Assembly: GCA_016283745.1 (NCBI GenBank)
Contig: JAEENM010000153.1
Coordinates: 1 to 33,026, forward strand
Direction of reading: 5' to 3'
DNA from: Bacteroidales bacterium
Lineage (GTDB): Bacteria; Bacteroidota; Bacteroidia; Bacteroidales; P3
Length of the DNA: 33,026 nucleotides
The notes beneath the pieces are model-generated. The model saw nothing but the letters and a program-made list of their open reading frames with translations, was not told where the DNA came from and made no database searches. Position 1 is the first letter of the stretch; each line of letters begins with the position of its first letter. Positions 1-6,040 of this stretch are shown here, piece after piece. Position numbers and translations under genes: made by a program.

Positions 1-526
1 CCTGCTCCGGCCGTGGCGAGAGAGCGACGCGCCGACACTTTTCCGCTACGCCTCCGACCCCGAAGTGGGTCCCCGTGCCGGCTGGCCGCCGCACCGTAGC
101 GTGGAGGAGAGTCTCGAAATAATCCGCACCGTGTTCAACACCGACACAATGTGGGCCGTGGAACTCAAGTCCACAGGCGAGGCCATAGGCTGTGTGGGAT
201 ATCTTACCGCAGCCCATTCCAACCTCCAAATCCCCGACGACCAATGCGAGGTGGGCTACTGGATTGCCCGTCCCTACTGGGGAAGAGGAATCTGCTCCGA
301 GGCCATGCAGATGGTGGTGGAACACTGCTTCCGCGACAAAGGTTTTTCCGTGCTTTGGGGCGACTACTTCCCCCATAATCCCGCCTCGGGACGCGTGATG
401 GAGAAATGCGGCTTTGTCGATACCGGCCGCGAGACGCTGTGTCCCAACCTCGAAATCGGCTCCGACCAGCCGGTGAGAATAATGAAATTAGACCGCGAGT
501 TATGGCTATCACAAACGAAATGGTGA
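1..526 (+). CDS. GNAT family N-acetyltransferase (RimJ/RimL-like), 5' partial
   Basis: The reading frame is open from base 2, so the gene begins to the left of the window. The first visible residues, LLRPWRESDAPTLFRYASDP, are typical of the start of RimJ/RimL-type acetyltransferases. The acetyl-CoA-binding motif is seen in the stretch YWIARPYWGRGICSEAM, and NPASGRVMEKCGF matches the C-terminal part of the fold. Such enzymes move an acetyl group from acetyl-CoA to an amine on a protein, amino acid or small molecule; the substrate cannot be told here. The gene overlaps the next one by 25 bases, which suggests co-translation. The family call is strong; any call to a specific substrate would be guesswork. 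Confidence 0.9.
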   Translation, partial: LLRPWRESDAPTLFRYASDPEVGPRAGWPPHRSVEESLEIIRTVFNTDTMWAVELKSTGEAIGCVGYLTAAHSNLQIPDDQCEVGYWIARPYWGRGICSEAMQMVVEHCFRDKGFSVLWGDYFPHNPASGRVMEKCGFVDTGRETLCPNLEIGSDQPVRIMKLDRELWLSQTKW

Positions 527-1023
527 GGGAGGCCTATAGCGAGCGCGAGGCTCAGGCCATCTACCGGGAGGTGCGGCAAAGTGGCGATTTTGCGGGTTTT
601 GCGCAACGCTTTATGCATAGTACCGACAGCCGTGTGGCCCGCAACGCCCTGTGGACACTCACCAAAGCCAGCGACAGCGAGCTCTCGCAGCTGCAACCCA
701 TGCTCGACGAGCTTATTGACTTGGCCATGCATACCGAAAGTTCCGCGGTACGACGGCTGTCGCTGAACCTCGTTGAACGGCTGGAGATGAGCGAGGACGA
801 CCTCCGCACCGATTTCCTCGACTTCTGCCTCTACCACATGGCCGACATAGCGGAGTTGCCCGGAGTGCAGTCGATAAGCATGAAACTCGCCTTCCGTATG
901 TGCCAGTTCTACCCCGAGCTGATGGACGAATTCCGCCGCACCCTCGAAGCGATGGAAATCAGCTATTACAAACCCGCAGTGAAAAGCGTCCGCAACAAGA
1001 TACTGGCCGGGAAAATGAAGTGA
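502..1023 (+). CDS. Small all-helical protein, HEAT-repeat-like, unknown function
   Basis: The ATG at 502 opens a 173-residue protein beginning MAITNEMVREAYSEREAQAI. An upstream in-frame start at 406 exists, but it would bury the N-terminus deep in the acetyltransferase gene and adds residues of no evident character. The protein lacks a signal peptide or membrane segment. It is rich in leucine and alternating charges with the look of stacked helices, for example DSRVARNALWTLTKASDSEL and SSAVRRLSLNLVERLEM, which resemble HEAT-type helix pairs. No catalytic motif is seen. It is probably a cytoplasmic partner co-expressed with the acetyltransferase. The HEAT-like label is inferred from pattern only. 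Confidence 0.75.
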   Translation: MAITNEMVREAYSEREAQAIYREVRQSGDFAGFAQRFMHSTDSRVARNALWTLTKASDSELSQLQPMLDELIDLAMHTESSAVRRLSLNLVERLEMSEDDLRTDFLDFCLYHMADIAELPGVQSISMKLAFRMCQFYPELMDEFRRTLEAMEISYYKPAVKSVRNKILAGKMK

Positions 1024-1049
1024 GGCGGGGTGTGCCCTCTTTCGTGTGG

Positions 1050-1096
1050 GTGAAGAAAGGTTCAGTGAACCTTTCGATAGCGAAGCGGAGAACGCC
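1050..1096. repeat. Inverted repeat arm, partner at about 1356-1408
   Basis: The stretch beginning GTGAAGAAAGGTTCAGTGAA and ending in CGGAGAACGCC is an imperfect reverse complement of the segment ending near 1408 (which includes GGCTATCGAATC and ATTCTTCAC). Shared blocks on one strand are GTGAAGAA, TTCAGTGAA, TTCGATAGC and CGGAGAA. Both arms also hold their own small hairpin, with a changed but compensated stem: AAGGTTCAGTGAACCTT here and AATCATTCACTGAATGATT in the other arm. Confidence 0.7.
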
Positions 1097-1098
1097 CC

Positions 1099-1358
1099 CC
1101 CCTGCAATGATATACAAAATACAAATCCGAAGTCCGAAGGACTGGCACAGTCGCGCGAAAATAATGTAATCCCCCAATATTTAATTGTGTCACCACAATT
1201 TTGATTGATTTTGTAATCTCGATATTGCAATTTTATCATATTTTGTAATCTGCACATTACAATTTTGCGATATTTTGCAATCTCTACATTACAATTTTGG
1301 ATATGTTATGCCACCCCTTCGGGGTTCCAACTGTATTGGTTTTTCATTAAGCAGGGGC
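1099..1358. repeat. Direct repeat, copy A (about 260 bp)
   Basis: This segment recurs at 1488-1747 with a constant offset of 389 bases and no indels, differing by scattered substitutions. It starts at CCCTGCAATGA, contains the hairpin AGTCCGAAGGACT, then a run of short palindromic units, then CACCCCTTCGGGGTTCC, and ends at TTAAGCAGGGGC. It has no coding potential. It looks like a genomic intergenic repeat of the REP/BIME type, but no mobile-element ends were found. Confidence 0.9.
1209..1303. repeat. Three tandem 31-32 bp palindromic units within copy A
   Basis: Units lie at 1209-1240, 1241-1272 and 1273-1303. Each reads roughly TTTTGTAAT-N6-ATTACAATTTT, with an inverted repeat of TTGTAAT and ATTACAA in the middle unit and near-matches in the others. 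A related degenerate unit (TTGTG-TCAC-CACAA followed by TTTT) lies just before, at about 1185-1203. The same array recurs 389 bases downstream in copy B. The units could be sites for a dimeric DNA-binding protein or small RNA hairpins; this is inference. Confidence 0.85.
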
Positions 1359-1487
1359 AAATTCTCCGCCCTGCGGGCTATCGAATCATTCACTGAATGA
1401 TTCTTCACCTGCCTAATGTATATCAGTCCTTCGGACTTTGTTGCTTTGAACCCCGAAGGGGTGTCAGACTATAGGCAGGGGTGCAAA

Positions 1488-1747
1488 CCCCTGCAATGAC
1501 GTACAAAATTCATATTAGAAGTCCGAAGGACTGGCACAGTCGCGCGAAAATAATGTAATCCCCAAATATTTAATTGTGTCACCACAATTTTGATCAATTT
1601 TGTAATCTCGATATTGCAATTTTATCATATTTTGTAATCTGCACATTACAATTTTGCGATATTTTGTAATCTCAACATTGCAATTTTGGATATGTTATGC
1701 CACCCCTTCGGGGTTCCAACTGTATTGGTTGTTTATTAAGCAGGGGC
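1488..1747. repeat. Direct repeat, copy B (about 260 bp)
   Basis: Second copy of the element at 1099-1358, aligned without gaps at an offset of 389. The similarity continues in looser form after both copies: TAATGTATATCAGTCCTTCG near 1415-1434 matches TATTGTATATCACCCCTACG near 1762-1781. The full repeat unit is therefore about 390 bp, and the second copy is shortened on its mutS side, ending near 1830. Confidence 0.9.
1598..1692. repeat. Three tandem 31-32 bp palindromic units within copy B
   Basis: This is the counterpart of the array at 1209-1303, at an offset of 389. The middle unit, with TTGTAATCTGCACATTACAA, is identical in both copies. Small changes in the third unit (TTGTAATCTCAACATTGCAA here, TTGCAATCTCTACATTACAA in copy A) keep most of the pairing, which fits weak selection for the palindrome. 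Confidence 0.85.
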
Positions 1748-1940
1748 TTACGCCCCTGCCTATTGTATATCACCCCTACGGGGTTAAGTATCGGACTTTG
1801 GTGTTATGAGCTCCGCAGGGGCGACAGAAATCCCCCCTCAAAAAAACTTATCAAATCCCAACCCCCTATCAAACACCTTTTTACAAAAAAATGTTATCTT
1901 CTATTCGTGTCCTGTCTCCAATCACCGTCGAAAAAACTCG

Positions 1941-1948
1941 TACTTTTG
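1941..1948 (+). promoter_or_regulatory. Predicted mutS promoter, -7 box TACTTTTG
   Basis: TACTTTTG fits the Bacteroidetes -7 consensus TAnnTTTG and is followed by CA, as is common. No good TTTG lies at the expected upstream distance, so the promoter is only partly supported. Transcription from here would give a leader of about 150 nt before the GTG at 2101. That leader contains an 8 bp inverted repeat, CAATTGTT at 1958-1965 with AACAATTG at 1979-1986. Confidence 0.5.
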
Positions 1949-2100
1949 CAATTCAAGCAATTGTTAGCAAATTGTCGAAACAATTGATTATTTGTGAGAT
2001 TTGAAAAGATTTGAACGATTTCTCGCTTTAGTGACACCGTTACGAGTGCCACTTGGCAGGAGTTATAAAAATCGAAAAGCTTTATAAAAGAACGAGTAAA

Positions 2101-4719
2101 GTGGCTACCAACAAAGAAGAAAAAGTTACGCCCCTGATGCGGCAGTACTACGCTATGAAACAGCGTCATCCTGACGCCGTGCTCCTTTTCCGCGTGGGCG
2201 ATTTCTACGAGACCTACGGCGACGATGCCGTACGCTCGTCCTCTATCCTCGGCATCACCCTCACCAAACGCTCCAACGGCGCCGCCGCCGACGTGGAGAT
2301 GGCCGGCTTCCCGCACCACGCCATCGATGTGTATCTGCCCAAGCTGGTGCGTGCCGGACTCCGTGTGGCTATCTGCGAACAGCTCGAAGACCCCAAGCTG
2401 GCCAAGGGACTTGTGAAACGCGACATCACCGAACTGGTAACCCCGGGCGTTTCGTACAACGACAAAGTGCTGGAAAACAAGGAGAACAACTTCCTCTGCG
2501 GTCTCCACCTTGACAAAAACATCCACGGCATCTCCTTCCTCGACGTTTCCACTGGCGAGTTCTACCTCGCGCAAGGCGACACCAACTATATCGACAAACT
2601 GCTGCAGAGCTTCAAGCCCAGCGAGATAGTGCTGCAGAAACGCAAACTCAACGAGTTCCACGAGACTTTCTCCGAAAAATACTACGTCAACACTTTCGAC
2701 GACTGGGTGTTTACCAAAGATTTTGCCAACGAGCTGTTGCTCAAACAGTTCGGTACCAATTCTCTGAAGGGTTTTGGGGTGGAAAATCTGGAGATGGGCA
2801 TCATCGCCGCCGGTGCCGCCCTGCATTATCTTTATGATACACAGCACGATAAAACACAGCATATCTGCAAGATAACACGCATCGAAGAGGACAAATACGT
2901 GTGGATTGACAAGTTCTCGTCGCGCAACCTCGAGCTGATACACTCGCCCAACGAGAACGCCAAAACGCTTATCGACGTCATCGATCGCACCCTCTCGCCC
3001 ATGGGTAGCCGTCAGCTGAAACGCTGGGTGATGATGCCCCTCAAGGAGATACCTTTCATCGAGGAGCGTCTGTGCGTGGTGGATTTCATGCTTGCCAACG
3101 CCGAATTCCTGTCATCGCTGCAGCAGCTGATAAAGAACATCGGCGACCTTGAGCGCCTTATCGGCAAAGTGGCCATACGCCGCATCACGCCACGCGAGCT
3201 GGTGTATTTGAAAAACTCCCTTGCCTCGATTGCCGAGGTGAAGAAACTATGTTCCACCGCCGACAGCGAGGCTTTGCGCAAATATGCCGAGCAGATAAAT
3301 CCCTGCAAATACGTCTACGACCGTATCCGTAAGGAGATCCGCGACGACGCCCCCTCTATGGTGGCCAAAGGCAACGTGATTGCCGACGGAGTGAACGAAG
3401 AACTCGACGACCTGCGGAAACTCTCGTCGTTGAGCAAGCAGTACCTTGCCGAGATGCAGCAACGCGAGAGCCAAATCACGGGCATTCCGTCGCTTAAGAT
3501 TGGTTTCAACAACGTTTTCGGATATTATATCGAAGTCACCAACGCCCACCGCAACAAGGTGCCCGACACGTGGACCCGCAAGCAGACCCTCACCAACGCC
3601 GAGCGTTACATCACCCCCGAGCTGAAGGAGTACGAGACCAAGATCCTCACCTCCGAGGAGCGTATCGCCACCATCGAGGCGCAGCTCTACGACCAGATTC
3701 TCGACTCCCTCGTGGATTTCGTGCAGCCCATACAGTACGATGCCCAGCTCATCGCCCGCCTCGACTGCCTGCAGAGTTTCGCCAGCGTTTCGCAAAGCAA
3801 CGACTACCACCGTCCGCAGCTCACCGACAGCCACGTTATCGACATCAAAGGCGGCCGCCATCCCGTTATCGAGACCCAGCTGCCTCCGGGCGAGAGCTAC
3901 ATCAGCAACGACGTCTATCTCGACAACCAGTCGCAGCAGATTATCATCATCACCGGACCCAATATGTCGGGAAAGTCGGCACTGCTGCGGCAGACGGCGC
4001 TTATAGTGCTGCTTGCGCAGATAGGGTGCTATGTGCCTGCCACTCAGGCGGAAATAGGGGTGGTTGACAAGATTTTCACCCGCGTGGGCGCCTCCGACAA
4101 CCTCTCGCTCGGCGAGTCCACTTTTATGGTGGAGATGAACGAGACCGCCAACATCCTCAACAACATCTCCGACCGCAGCCTTGTGCTCCTCGACGAGATA
4201 GGCCGCGGCACCAGCACCTACGATGGCATCAGCATAGCGTGGGCCATCACCGAGTACCTGCACAACCACCCGCACTGTCGTCCGAAGGTTTTGTTTGCCA
4301 CTCATTATCACGAGCTTATCGATATGGAGAAACAGTTCGAGCGCATACGCAACTACCATATCTCGGTGAAAGAGGTGGGCAACAAGGTGATATTCCTGCG
4401 AAAGCTCGCCATCGGCGGCAGCGAGCACAGTTTCGGCATACATGTGGCCAAGATGGCGGGCATGCCTCCCAAGGTGGTGAAACGTGCCGACGAGATGCTC
4501 AAAATTTTGGAAGAAAAAAGTGCGAAAAACGACAAAAAATCCGACAAAAAACCGAAAAAAGAGCCCGATTACGGCTATCAGCTCAGCTTTATCCAGCTCG
4601 ACGACCCGTCGCTGCTCGAGATAAAAGACATTTTGTTGGATATTGATATTGACGTACTTACACCGGTGGAAGCGTTGTTCAAACTCAACGAGATAAAAAA
4701 AATTGTGAAAAAATCGTAG
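2101..4719 (+). CDS. mutS: DNA mismatch repair protein MutS
   Basis: MutS recognises mismatches and small loops in DNA and starts repair with MutL. With the GTG start at 2101 the protein has 872 residues and begins MATNKEEKVTPLMRQYYAMK, the usual form in this group. This start places the mismatch-reading GDFYE motif with Phe35 and Glu37, close to Phe36 and Glu38 of E. coli MutS. The Walker A motif GPNMSGKS is at residues 619-626 and the Walker B motif LLDEIGRGTS has Asp698-Glu699. A lysine-rich linker near residues 800-820 precedes the conserved C-terminal tail. A TTG at 2053 would add 16 residues and is less likely. It appears to be a single-gene unit, followed by the tRNA promoter. Confidence 0.97.
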   Translation: MATNKEEKVTPLMRQYYAMKQRHPDAVLLFRVGDFYETYGDDAVRSSSILGITLTKRSNGAAADVEMAGFPHHAIDVYLPKLVRAGLRVAICEQLEDPKLAKGLVKRDITELVTPGVSYNDKVLENKENNFLCGLHLDKNIHGISFLDVSTGEFYLAQGDTNYIDKLLQSFKPSEIVLQKRKLNEFHETFSEKYYVNTFDDWVFTKDFANELLLKQFGTNSLKGFGVENLEMGIIAAGAALHYLYDTQHDKTQHICKITRIEEDKYVWIDKFSSRNLELIHSPNENAKTLIDVIDRTLSPMGSRQLKRWVMMPLKEIPFIEERLCVVDFMLANAEFLSSLQQLIKNIGDLERLIGKVAIRRITPRELVYLKNSLASIAEVKKLCSTADSEALRKYAEQINPCKYVYDRIRKEIRDDAPSMVAKGNVIADGVNEELDDLRKLSSLSKQYLAEMQQRESQITGIPSLKIGFNNVFGYYIEVTNAHRNKVPDTWTRKQTLTNAERYITPELKEYETKILTSEERIATIEAQLYDQILDSLVDFVQPIQYDAQLIARLDCLQSFASVSQSNDYHRPQLTDSHVIDIKGGRHPVIETQLPPGESYISNDVYLDNQSQQIIIITGPNMSGKSALLRQTALIVLLAQIGCYVPATQAEIGVVDKIFTRVGASDNLSLGESTFMVEMNETANILNNISDRSLVLLDEIGRGTSTYDGISIAWAITEYLHNHPHCRPKVLFATHYHELIDMEKQFERIRNYHISVKEVGNKVIFLRKLAIGGSEHSFGIHVAKMAGMPPKVVKRADEMLKILEEKSAKNDKKSDKKPKKEPDYGYQLSFIQLDDPSLLEIKDILLDIDIDVLTPVEALFKLNEIKKIVKKS

Positions 4720-4725
4720 AAAAAT

Positions 4726-4756
4726 TTTGTCAGTTCGAAAAAAGGTTGTATCTTTG
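4726..4756 (+). promoter_or_regulatory. Promoter of the tRNA cluster
   Basis: A TTTG at 4726-4729 and TATCTTTG at 4749-4756, separated by 19 bases, match the Bacteroidetes -33/-7 promoter well. The -7 box lies about 37 bases before tRNA-Gly. It is the best-formed promoter in the left part of the window. Confidence 0.75.
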
Positions 4757-4792
4757 CAACCGCAAACGCAAGGAAAATTTGCGAAGAAAAAA

Positions 4793-4865
<73 letters not shown>

Positions 4866-4874
4866 CGAAAGAAG

Positions 4875-4898
4875 ACCCGAAGCAGTTCGGGTTTTTTT
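4875..4898 (+). terminator. Rho-independent terminator after tRNA-Gly
   Basis: ACCCGAA at 4875-4881 pairs with TTCGGGT at 4886-4892 around the loop GCAG, and seven T follow from 4892. It lies between tRNA-Gly and tRNA-Leu, so it may split the tRNA cluster into two units or act as a partial stop. A clear promoter before tRNA-Leu was not found; GTCTTTG near 4914-4920 is only a weak match. Confidence 0.75.
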
Positions 4899-4941
4899 GC
4901 AAAAAGAAGTACGGTCTTTGAGATAACAAGCATTGAAAAAT

Positions 4942-5026
4942 GCTCTGGTGGTGGAATTGGTAGACACGCAGGACTTAAAATCCTGTGACCGTTGAGGTCG
5001 TGCGGGTTCAAGCCCCGCCCGGAGTA
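4942..5026 (+). tRNA. tRNA-Leu (anticodon TAA)
   Basis: An 85-nt class II tRNA with a long variable arm. The acceptor GCTCTGG pairs with CCGGAGT, including a G-T first pair. The D region GTGGTGGAATTGGTAGACAC is typical of tRNA-Leu, the anticodon stem is CAGGA/TCCTG with loop CTTAAAA, and the T arm is GCGGG-TTCAAGC-CCCGC. The anticodon TAA reads UUA and UUG. No CCA is encoded. Confidence 0.95.
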
Positions 5027-5065
5027 CTAACGGCGGCCGTTCCGCCGGAGCTTATGCTTAAACAT

Positions 5066-5141
5066 GTCTTGGTAGCTCAGTTGGTAGAGCAATTGACTCT
5101 TAATCAATGGGTCCAGGGTTCGAGTCCCTGCCAGGACACCA
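5066..5141 (+). tRNA. tRNA-Lys (anticodon CTT)
   Basis: Acceptor GTCTTGG pairs with CCAGGAC, the anticodon stem is ATTGA/TCAAT with loop CTCTTAA, and the T arm is CAGGG-TTCGAGT-CCCTG. The anticodon CTT reads AAG. The sequence runs on as A-CCA, so the CCA end is encoded or matches by chance; without it the gene ends at 5138. A 39-nt spacer separates it from tRNA-Leu. Confidence 0.95.
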
Positions 5142-5144
5142 AAT

Positions 5145-5218
5145 CGGGGTGTAGCGCAGTTGGCTAGCGCGCCACGTTCGGGACGTGGAGGCCGGAAGTT
5201 CGAGTCTTCTCACCCCGA
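5145..5218 (+). tRNA. tRNA-Pro (anticodon CGG)
   Basis: Acceptor CGGGGTG pairs with CACCCCG, the D arm is GCGC/GCGC, the anticodon stem is CCACG/CGTGG with loop TTCGGGA, and the T arm is CGGAAG-TTCGAGT-CTTCT with one weak pair. The C1-G72 pair is usual for bacterial tRNA-Pro. The anticodon CGG reads CCG. It lies only a few bases after tRNA-Lys, so the two are surely transcribed together. Confidence 0.95.
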
Positions 5219-5238
5219 CTTTTTTTATGCACCCTCAA

Positions 5239-5311
<73 letters not shown>

Positions 5312-5348
5312 CGTTTTTTTCCCATAAGTTTTTATGAAATAGTCCCTT

Positions 5349-5379
5349 TGTCGCTTTTATCGCTGCGACATTTTTTTTT
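5349..5379 (+). terminator. Terminator at the end of the tRNA cluster
   Basis: TGTCGC at 5349-5354 pairs with GCGACA at 5365-5370 across a 10-base loop, followed by nine T at 5371-5379. It sits between the rightward tRNA cluster and the leftward small genes and has the right orientation to end the tRNA transcript. Confidence 0.7.
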
Positions 5380-5388
5380 GTCATGACT

Positions 5389-5544
5389 TTATCTCCCTGT
5401 TCCGAAGGGGTCCGGGACTAAATATTTGCAGTAAAATCCGGGAATATAAGGAACAACCACAGCTTTCCTTCTTTTGCTTTTCCCCTTTTTTGTGGTTCTG
5501 GCAGGTTTCTTATTTTCTTTGGTATCAATAGGTTCCGAATTCAT
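5389..5544 (-). CDS. Small basic protein, 51 residues, unknown function
   Basis: Read leftward from the ATG at 5542-5544, the frame encodes 51 residues starting MNSEPIDTKENKKPARTTKK and ending YLVPDPFGTGR before a TAA at 5389-5391. The N-terminal half is strongly basic (Lys/Arg-rich) and probably unstructured; the second half is aromatic and proline-rich (VVVPYIPGFYCKYLVPDPFG). A good -7 box TATCTTTG lies at 5577-5584 on the same strand, about 33 bases upstream, which is the main support for a real gene. It lacks the motif shared by the next three genes. It could be a nucleic-acid-binding peptide, but nothing proves this. Confidence 0.5.
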   Translation of the reverse strand: MNSEPIDTKENKKPARTTKKGKSKRRKAVVVPYIPGFYCKYLVPDPFGTGR

Positions 5545-5576
5545 CACACTCTCTTTTTTTTGTCATTTTCGATTTG

Positions 5577-5584
5577 CAAAGATA
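5577..5584 (-). promoter_or_regulatory. Predicted promoter for the 51-residue basic protein gene
   Basis: On the minus strand this reads TATCTTTG followed by CAAA, a full match to TAnnTTTG. It lies just after the end of the 55-residue gene and before the ATG at 5544. No convincing -33 TTTG was seen at the right distance. Confidence 0.5.
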
Positions 5585-5586
5585 CG

Positions 5587-5638
5587 CAAAAGTTTTTACT
5601 CATATCTTCTCTCAACTTATTCACGCAATTCTTTCATA
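5587..5638. repeat. 52 bp direct repeat, copy 1 (end of the 55-residue gene)
   Basis: This 52-base stretch matches 5819-5870 at 48 of 52 positions with no gap. Here it covers only the last codons and the region after the stop codon. In the other copy it encodes the C-terminal helix and is read in a different frame. Confidence 0.85.
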
Positions 5639-5788
5639 GTGCTCTTTCACAGCTTTTTTCAGAGCGTTGGCAAAAACTTCGAAAGGGACACAGTTTGCAG
5701 GAATTTCTTCATTTTTTATTTTTGCATTAGCACTTGCCTGCTTTGTGTAATTGGCTGTTTTATTGTTGGTTGTGGCTGTTGTTTTCAT
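5621..5788 (-). CDS. Small protein with PxNCVP-VF motif, 55 residues, antitoxin-like size
   Basis: The ATG at 5786-5788 gives 55 residues starting MKTTATTNNKTANYTKQASA; an upstream start at 5821 would give 66. The C-terminal half contains IPANCVPFEVF followed by a helix ending in KEHYE. This aligns without gaps over about 22 positions with the end of the neighbouring 51-residue protein at 5828-5983, and also with residues about 20-42 of the DUF2442 protein at 6041-6427 (FPAGCVPVDVF). The polar N-terminus is probably disordered. The shared start context CTTCAACCATGAA with the next gene points to duplication. The size resembles antitoxins of small modules, but no toxin is adjacent; the function is unknown. 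Confidence 0.65.
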   Translation of the reverse strand: MKTTATTNNKTANYTKQASANAKIKNEEIPANCVPFEVFANALKKAVKEHYERIA

Positions 5789-5818
5789 GGTTGAAGTCTC
5801 TTTGCTTTTTAGATAAAG

Positions 5819-5870
5819 CAAAAGTTTTTATTCATATCTTCTCTCAATTTCTTCCCGCAATTCTTTCATA
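5819..5870. repeat. 52 bp direct repeat, copy 2 (end of the 51-residue gene)
   Basis: Counterpart of 5587-5638, offset 232 bases. It spans the last 14 codons or so of the gene at 5828-5983 and a few bases beyond its stop. The pair shows that the two small genes arose by duplication followed by indels. Confidence 0.85.
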
Positions 5871-5983
5871 AACTGCTCCACTGTTATCCAGTTCGCCTCT
5901 TTTTTTTCTTCTGTTATAGTCCGCACAAATCTATTTGCCCGCATTGTGTGAGCTTTTGTCTTTTTGTTGTTTGTTTTTTTCAT
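5828..5983 (-). CDS. Small charged protein, 51 residues, paralogue of the 55-residue neighbour
   Basis: Reading leftward from the ATG at 5981-5983 gives 51 residues starting MKKTNNKKTKAHTMRANRFV and ending ELREEIERRYE before TAA at 5828-5830. The tail EANWITVEQFMKELREEIE aligns position by position with EIPANCVPFEVFANALKKAV of the 55-residue protein, both ending in Tyr-Glu, but here the Cys-Val-Pro core is replaced by Trp-Ile-Thr. The N-terminus is basic. No signal peptide is seen. The gene is too short to call by length alone; the paralogy and matching start context make it credible. Confidence 0.6.
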   Translation of the reverse strand: MKKTNNKKTKAHTMRANRFVRTITEEKKEANWITVEQFMKELREEIERRYE

Positions 5984-6040
5984 GGTTGAAGCCGATTTTA
6001 TTTAGCATGTTTTTTTTTAAATTTCATCGTCGAAAAACAA

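Larger units (their letters stand above)
1024..2100. other. Gene-free, repeat-rich intergenic block before mutS
   Basis: No convincing gene lies in this stretch of about 1.08 kb on either strand. Most of it is repeated sequence: two tandem copies of a composite element (starting near 1099 and 1488), short palindromic units inside each copy, several GC-rich hairpins such as CCCCTTCGGGG and AGTCCGAAGGACT, and a small inverted repeat. The last part (about 1860-2100) is the mutS promoter and leader. The possible reading frame at 1697-1987 runs straight through the repeats and is not believed. Confidence 0.85.

Noticed and set aside
364..1257. Antisense frame of 297 codons over the first two genes
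   Set aside because: It overlaps two plausible plus-strand genes and part of the repeat block, and contains no recognisable domain.
1209..1303. Short regularly spaced repeats that could be taken for a CRISPR array
   Set aside because: The units are contiguous with only about 12 bases of similar A/T-rich sequence between palindromes, there are no unique spacers of the right length, and no cas genes are present.
1697..1987. Plus-strand frame of 96 codons in the intergenic block
   Set aside because: It runs through repeat copy B, hairpins and the mutS promoter, and the translation shows no protein-like pattern.
2053..2100. TTG start for mutS adding 16 residues
   Set aside because: The GTG at 2101 gives the family-like N-terminus and places Phe35/Glu37 close to the E. 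coli numbering.
3247..4443. Long antisense frame of 398 codons within mutS
   Set aside because: Its His- and Val-rich composition is typical of antisense frames in biased genes; mutS on the other strand is certain.
5474..5794. Plus-strand frame of 106 codons, very hydrophobic and Phe-rich
   Set aside because: It is the antisense image of A-rich small genes on the minus strand; the Phe-rich text comes from Lys codons read backwards.
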